A DNA stretch of 64,000 nt from Acinetobacter brisouii CIP 110357. GTDB lineage: Bacteria; Pseudomonadota; Gammaproteobacteria; Pseudomonadales; Moraxellaceae. The notes under the pieces were generated by a model, which did no database searches, had not been told where the DNA came from, and saw only the letters and a program-made list of their open reading frames with translations. The translations under genes were made by a program, and so were the position numbers. The stretch lies in the NCBI RefSeq assembly GCF_000488275.1, contig NZ_KI530762.1:1706971-1770970 (forward strand), in the 5' to 3' direction. This document shows, piece after piece, positions 60,142-64,000 of the stretch (position 1 is the first letter of the stretch; each line of letters starts with the position of its first letter).

Positions 60142-60774
60142 ATGATCAAAATTGCAGTACTGGTTTCAGGCAACGGAAGTAACTTACAAGCGCTGATTGA
60201 TGCCAATTTATCAGGCGAGATTGTGGGTGTTTTGTCAAATCGACCAGATGCCTACGCTTTGCAGCGTGCCCAGCAAGCAAATATTGCTACACAAGTAATT
60301 GAACACAAAAATTTCCCAAATCGTGAAGCTTTTGATGCTGCAATGCAGCAACAGCTTCAGGCTTGGGATGTTGATTTGGTCATTCTTGCTGGCTTTATGC
60401 GCATTTTAACACCTAAATTTGTACAGGCTTGGGAAGGAAAGATGTTAAACATTCATCCTTCATTACTACCAGCCTACAAAGGTATGCACACCCATCAACG
60501 CGTACTCAATACTGGTGATCGCTGGCATGGTTGTACTGTGCACTTTGTCACAGATGAGTTAGATGCGGGTCAAGCTCTCGCACAAGGCGTGATTGCTGTT
60601 ACTCAGCATGATGATGCGGAACGTTTGGCTGAGCGTGTGCATGTTTTAGAACATGTGGTTTACCCACAAGTGGTTGAATGGATCTGTTCTGGGCAGCTTC
60701 AATATGTATCAGCTCAACAAGTTGAATACCAAGGTACGCCACTGTCGGGCCCGATACAATTTTGTAAGCTCTAA
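60142..60774 (+). CDS. purN: Phosphoribosylglycinamide formyltransferase
   Basis: Third step of purine synthesis, using 10-formyl-THF. From ATG 60142, 210 residues (E. coli 212); longer frames inside purM are not conserved. VLVSGNGSNLQALID at the N-terminus and MLNIHPSLLPAYKGMHTHQR with the catalytic Asn and His. Second gene of purMN. Confidence 0.95.
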   Translation: MIKIAVLVSGNGSNLQALIDANLSGEIVGVLSNRPDAYALQRAQQANIATQVIEHKNFPNREAFDAAMQQQLQAWDVDLVILAGFMRILTPKFVQAWEGKMLNIHPSLLPAYKGMHTHQRVLNTGDRWHGCTVHFVTDELDAGQALAQGVIAVTQHDDAERLAERVHVLEHVVYPQVVEWICSGQLQYVSAQQVEYQGTPLSGPIQFCKL

Positions 60775-60805
60775 AAAAAGCGCATCTTCATGATGCGCTT
60801 TTTTT
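60773..60805. terminator. Bidirectional terminator, purN / hydrolase
   Basis: AAAAAAAGCGCATC-TTCAT-GATGCGCTTTTTTT. It overlaps the purN stop and the stop of the convergent hydrolase gene. Confidence 0.9.
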
Positions 60806-61600
60806 TATCACCTGCTGAACTAAATGCGTGGTTTCTATTGGATACTCTAATGGGAACATATGCCCACCCGCCATGACTGAAAAAGGAATTCCCAAGCGTT
60901 TTTGTGCCATTTCAGTAAACTTACGCTCATAAAATGGACTCTTCTCTCCAACAATCATACGTGTTGTGACAGGTGGCTTTTCAGGCCAAACCCGCCACCA
61001 ATTTGAAGGATTTGTGCGAAAAATTGCCAGTTCATCAACCTTAGGAATCGTGAGAGTAAAACCACCCGTAACGCTGTCTTCAGTGAGAGCATAACGAAGA
61101 TAATCAGAAAAACAGTCAGAATCAAAATTACGATAAAAAGGTTTTGGGCGAAATAATTGTGCCGCCTGCTCACGAGAATCCCACTGATCACGGCGACGCT
61201 TGGACAGTCCTGCAGGGCTAAGCTGATCGACCATTTTTGGGTAAAACAACTTTGCCATATCAAAAGCAAAAGAAGCAGCCCCCATAATCAAAGGTGGATC
61301 AAGCATCACCACTTGCTGAAAAAGTTCAGGACGTTTACGACTTGCCATATAGGTGAGTAAAGCACCTAAAGAATGCCCCAAACCGATAACTGCCTGCCCT
61401 TTTGCCTGTTGTACAATGCTGTCAATGACCTGATTGACTAAGCTTTCCCAATTATTATCAATAGGATAACGCTTATCTGGCCCAAGTAGCGGTACAAAAA
61501 TAATCTGATAATTTTCAGACAACAAGTCAAAAAGTTTTCGATAAACCAATGATGGAACACCATTGGCATGTGCAAAATGAATAATCGGTTTGGTTGTCAT
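60788..61600 (-). CDS. Alpha/beta hydrolase
   Basis: 270 residues. HFAHANGVPSLVYRKL at the start, nucleophile elbow GLGHSLGALLTYMA (GHSLG, Ser near residue 83), LDPPLIMG, and AGGHMFPLEYP with the His near the C-terminus. Substrate unknown. It starts 23 bp after sppA, so the two may be co-transcribed. Confidence 0.82.
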   Translation of the reverse strand: MTTKPIIHFAHANGVPSLVYRKLFDLLSENYQIIFVPLLGPDKRYPIDNNWESLVNQVIDSIVQQAKGQAVIGLGHSLGALLTYMASRKRPELFQQVVMLDPPLIMGAASFAFDMAKLFYPKMVDQLSPAGLSKRRRDQWDSREQAAQLFRPKPFYRNFDSDCFSDYLRYALTEDSVTGGFTLTIPKVDELAIFRTNPSNWWRVWPEKPPVTTRMIVGEKSPFYERKFTEMAQKRLGIPFSVMAGGHMFPLEYPIETTHLVQQVIKKSAS

Positions 61601-61623
61601 AATATCCTGTCTATTTTTTACAT

Positions 61624-62658
61624 TTATTGCAAACTCACTTGTTTTTGACTTTGCAATTGTTGCGTTACAGTTTCGCTAAAACCTTGTCCAAATTCTGCCC
61701 CCATTTTGCCCAATACAGACTCTAGCGGGTTACGTTGAACGGTATAATTTACAGTTTTATCAAGTTTTAACTCTCTTTTTAAGCTTTCAATGCCACCTGT
61801 ACGGTCAGCAATACCTATTTTTACAGCTTGGGCACCGCTCCAGAACAATCCAGAGAAGATGGCAGGGTCATTACTTTTTAGACGAGCGCCACGACCTTCT
61901 TTCACAGCATTAATAAAATGCTCATGCACGTCATCAAGTACTGCTTGCACATGTGTACGCTGCGCTGGATTAATCGGCTTGGTCATACTCAGAATGTCCT
62001 TGTTCTCACCAGAGGTCATGGTACGATCTTCTACACCCAATTTTTGTGCCAACCCTGCTACACCATAATTTGGCATAATGACCCCAATAGAACCCACTAA
62101 GCTCGATGGGTTTACCCAAATTTCGTTGGCGGCTGACGCAATATAATATGCACCCGACGCACCCATATCACCAATGACTGCGTAAACTTTTTTGTCTGGA
62201 TGCTGTTTTTCCAAGTAACGGATTTCCTGCCAGATCTCATCAGATTGAACAGGTGATCCGCCTGGCGAATTGATATTTAAAGCAATGGCTTTACTACCAC
62301 TTGCAGCAAATGCCTGACGCAATGCTTTAATCGTATCTGCACTATCAACTGACTTCGAACCACCAGACTGGATGGTTCCGACAATATCGACGACAGCCAG
62401 ATGACTGCTACTTGAAGATGTACTTACACCATCACTACCTGCATTATTACAGCTACGCAAAACACCCAAGATCACAATAAATAAATATAAGAAGGTTAAT
62501 GCCTTAAAAAAAATGCCCCAACGGCGTGCACGACGCTGCTCTGTGACAGAAGCCATCACCACTTTTTCAAGCAGTTGCCATTCTTGTCCAGAATTAGCTT
62601 GAGGCTCGTTATGTTGATTTGTATTTTGATTGAATGGTTTTGGTGGCCAATCGGACAT
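61624..62658 (-). CDS. sppA: Signal peptide peptidase SppA, short type
   Basis: 344 residues, serine protease family S49. One membrane span (FFKALTFLYLFIVILGVL, about 48-65), then a single protease domain: LNINSPGGSPVQSDEI, and GDMGASGAYYIASAANEI with the catalytic Ser. Shorter than E. coli SppA (618), which has two tandem domains; the short form is the usual one outside enterics. Confidence 0.9.
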   Translation of the reverse strand: MSDWPPKPFNQNTNQHNEPQANSGQEWQLLEKVVMASVTEQRRARRWGIFFKALTFLYLFIVILGVLRSCNNAGSDGVSTSSSSSHLAVVDIVGTIQSGGSKSVDSADTIKALRQAFAASGSKAIALNINSPGGSPVQSDEIWQEIRYLEKQHPDKKVYAVIGDMGASGAYYIASAANEIWVNPSSLVGSIGVIMPNYGVAGLAQKLGVEDRTMTSGENKDILSMTKPINPAQRTHVQAVLDDVHEHFINAVKEGRGARLKSNDPAIFSGLFWSGAQAVKIGIADRTGGIESLKRELKLDKTVNYTVQRNPLESVLGKMGAEFGQGFSETVTQQLQSQKQVSLQ

Positions 62659-62785
62659 AAATCACATCCTAGCGATAAAAAATTGTCCCATTATATACAC
62701 CGAAAGCCTAGTCGCTGTCTAAAAGAAAAGTTTTCACTTATAATATTTCGCTGAATGGCGATAAATTGTGTACGAATCTTTTCTA

Positions 62786-63799
62786 ATGCTGAATTCAAGT
62801 TCAAATTCTTTTACCTATCGTGTTTTAAAGTTTGTAAGTAAACAGCCTTTACATTTTGCACGTGCCTTTGCACGCGTATTAGCATCTATTGCCAATACCG
62901 TCAAAATTGCAAAAACAGCTCAAGTAGCCGACTTAAATATTCGGATTGCATTGCCTGAGTTGAATGAGGACACACGCCAATATATCGTCAAAGAAGCGAT
63001 TAAAAATGAAATGACCTCTTACTTTGAGTTCTTCAATGTTTGGGGAGCAAGTAATGCAAAAAATATTGCCCGTATTCATCATATTCAGGGTGAAGAGCAC
63101 TTTTATAACGCATTAGAGCAAAAGAAAGGTATCGTTCTGATTGTTCCTCATTTTGGTACATGGGAAGTGATGAATGCTTGGTTCGCCCAACATACCGCTA
63201 TGACCATTATGTACAAACCAATTAAAAATGAAGTTGCCGATCAGTTTGTACGTGAAGCTCGTAGTCGGGAAAATGCTCATCTTGTACCCACCGATGAGTC
63301 AGGTGTGCGCCAAATTTTCAAAGACCTGAAACGTGGTGGCACAACCGTCATTTTGCCAGATCACACCCCTAACATCGGGGGAACAATGGTTGATTACTTT
63401 GGTATTCCACTCGCATCCAGTAACTTATCAGCAAAATTGATTCAAAAAACGAAAGCACGAGCCTTATTTTTGTATGCCATTCGTAATGACAATGCAGGAT
63501 ACGACATGTTCATCGAACCTGTTGCTGAACAGATTTACGCTGGATCAGATGAAGAAGGCACATTGATTATTCATGAAATGATCGAGAACCTAATTCGTAA
63601 GTATCCACAGCATTATCATTGGAGTTACAAGCGTTTTAAAGCCAACCCTCAGCTCAATAACCTTTATAATTTACCCGAAGATGAAGCACTGGCTAAAGTT
63701 AATCAGGTGCGTACAGAACGACTATATGTTAAGGATGCAGCCACAAGCGAGCATTCCGAGCCGCTGCATAATTTAGAGACCCCTCATCCGTTACCGTAA
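62786..63799 (+). CDS. LpxL/LpxM-type lipid A acyltransferase family protein
   Basis: About 337 residues from ATG 62786; GTG 62768 adds six, and neither has a clear ribosome site. HFGTWE is the H-x4-E acyltransferase motif (about 122-127); TDESGVRQIFKDLKRGG and LPDHTPNIGGTMVDYFG match the family. Amphipathic N-terminus. The C-terminal 23 codons lie opposite the comEC 3' end. Late acyltransferase of lipid A or a related lipid; position specificity unknown. Confidence 0.85.
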   Translation: MLNSSSNSFTYRVLKFVSKQPLHFARAFARVLASIANTVKIAKTAQVADLNIRIALPELNEDTRQYIVKEAIKNEMTSYFEFFNVWGASNAKNIARIHHIQGEEHFYNALEQKKGIVLIVPHFGTWEVMNAWFAQHTAMTIMYKPIKNEVADQFVREARSRENAHLVPTDESGVRQIFKDLKRGGTTVILPDHTPNIGGTMVDYFGIPLASSNLSAKLIQKTKARALFLYAIRNDNAGYDMFIEPVAEQIYAGSDEEGTLIIHEMIENLIRKYPQHYHWSYKRFKANPQLNNLYNLPEDEALAKVNQVRTERLYVKDAATSEHSEPLHNLETPHPLP

Positions 63800-64000
63800 A
63801 ATACAATGAGCCCTGTTCTGCTGTATTGAGCAATGGAATTTGTGCTTGTTGTAAACGTTGTTGCACTTCCCGACTTGGGTGTCCATAACGGTTGTGCAAC
63901 CCTGCCGAAGCAATCGCAATTTTAGGTTTTAGCCGTTGTAAAAACTCAGGTGATGAGCTAAAGCGACTACCATGATGTCCGAGCACTAAAACATCAACAG
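63729..64000 (-). CDS. comEC: ComEC/Rec2-type DNA-uptake protein, C-terminal part
   Basis: The window edge cuts the 5' part; about 90 codons remain. VDVLVLGHHGSRFSSSPEF and RYGHPSREVQQRL are the end of the metallo-beta-lactamase-like domain of ComEC, the channel for transformation. NTAEQGSLYFTV follows, and it ends RNARLWLHP. It overlaps the acyltransferase gene by 71 bp on the other strand. A natural-competence gene fits Acinetobacter. Confidence 0.85.
   Translation of the reverse strand, partial: VDVLVLGHHGSRFSSSPEFLQRLKPKIAIASAGLHNRYGHPSREVQQRLQQAQIPLLNTAEQGSLYFTVTDEGSLNYAAARNARLWLHP

Overview
This is about 64 kb of a gamma-proteobacterial chromosome that looks like Acinetobacter. Indicators are the roughly 40% GC, the CarO-type outer-membrane barrel, the short Lrp-controlled PutA without a DNA-binding domain, a zinc-less sirtuin and the overall protein sequences. 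The species cannot be fixed from the window. It is mostly core metabolism; I see no rRNA, tRNA, CRISPR array, insertion sequence, prophage or integrase. Genes run off both edges (fadH at the left, comEC at the right).

Left part (1-13.6 kb): fadH is divergent from a padR - alpha/beta hydrolase - sirtuin operon, and the intergenic DNA holds two perfect palindromes 42 bp apart that look like the PadR operators. The sirtuin gene is frameshifted by an apparent 2-bp duplication. Then come aspA and a proline-use block: putP, an Lrp-type regulator and putA, with a closely matching upstream motif in front of both putP and putA. trmA follows.

Pyrimidine block (13.9-20.6 kb): a complete Rut pathway, rearranged. 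rutABCFG and rutDE are separate leftward units with rutR between them. Near-identical 17-bp palindromic sites lie upstream of rutA/rutR and directly against the rutD start, so RutR probably controls both units.

Middle (21-44.7 kb): prmA, a zinc-ribbon membrane protein, fis, purH, purD, the methionine importer metQ-N-I, a CarO-family porin, dapD, queE-queC, a PP-loop ATPase, a Bcp peroxiredoxin, nadM, an enoyl-CoA hydratase, a nitroreductase, two AT-rich orphan genes, purL and a VIT-family metal transporter.

Right part (44.8-64 kb): dgt, ruvA-ruvB, then the cell-envelope cluster ybgC-tolQ-tolR-tolA-tolB-pal. Between tolA and tolB lies an extra, signal-peptide-bearing copy of TolA domain III, broken by one extra C; this is the most unusual item in the window. 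After it come fbp, a SpoU methyltransferase, an operon of ECF sigma factor, one-pass membrane protein and exported DUF3106 protein with two 11-bp gene overlaps, then hda, a PerM-type permease, purM-purN, a hydrolase, sppA, a lipid A type acyltransferase and the end of comEC. Five purine genes (purH, purD, purL, purM, purN) are scattered through the window rather than clustered.
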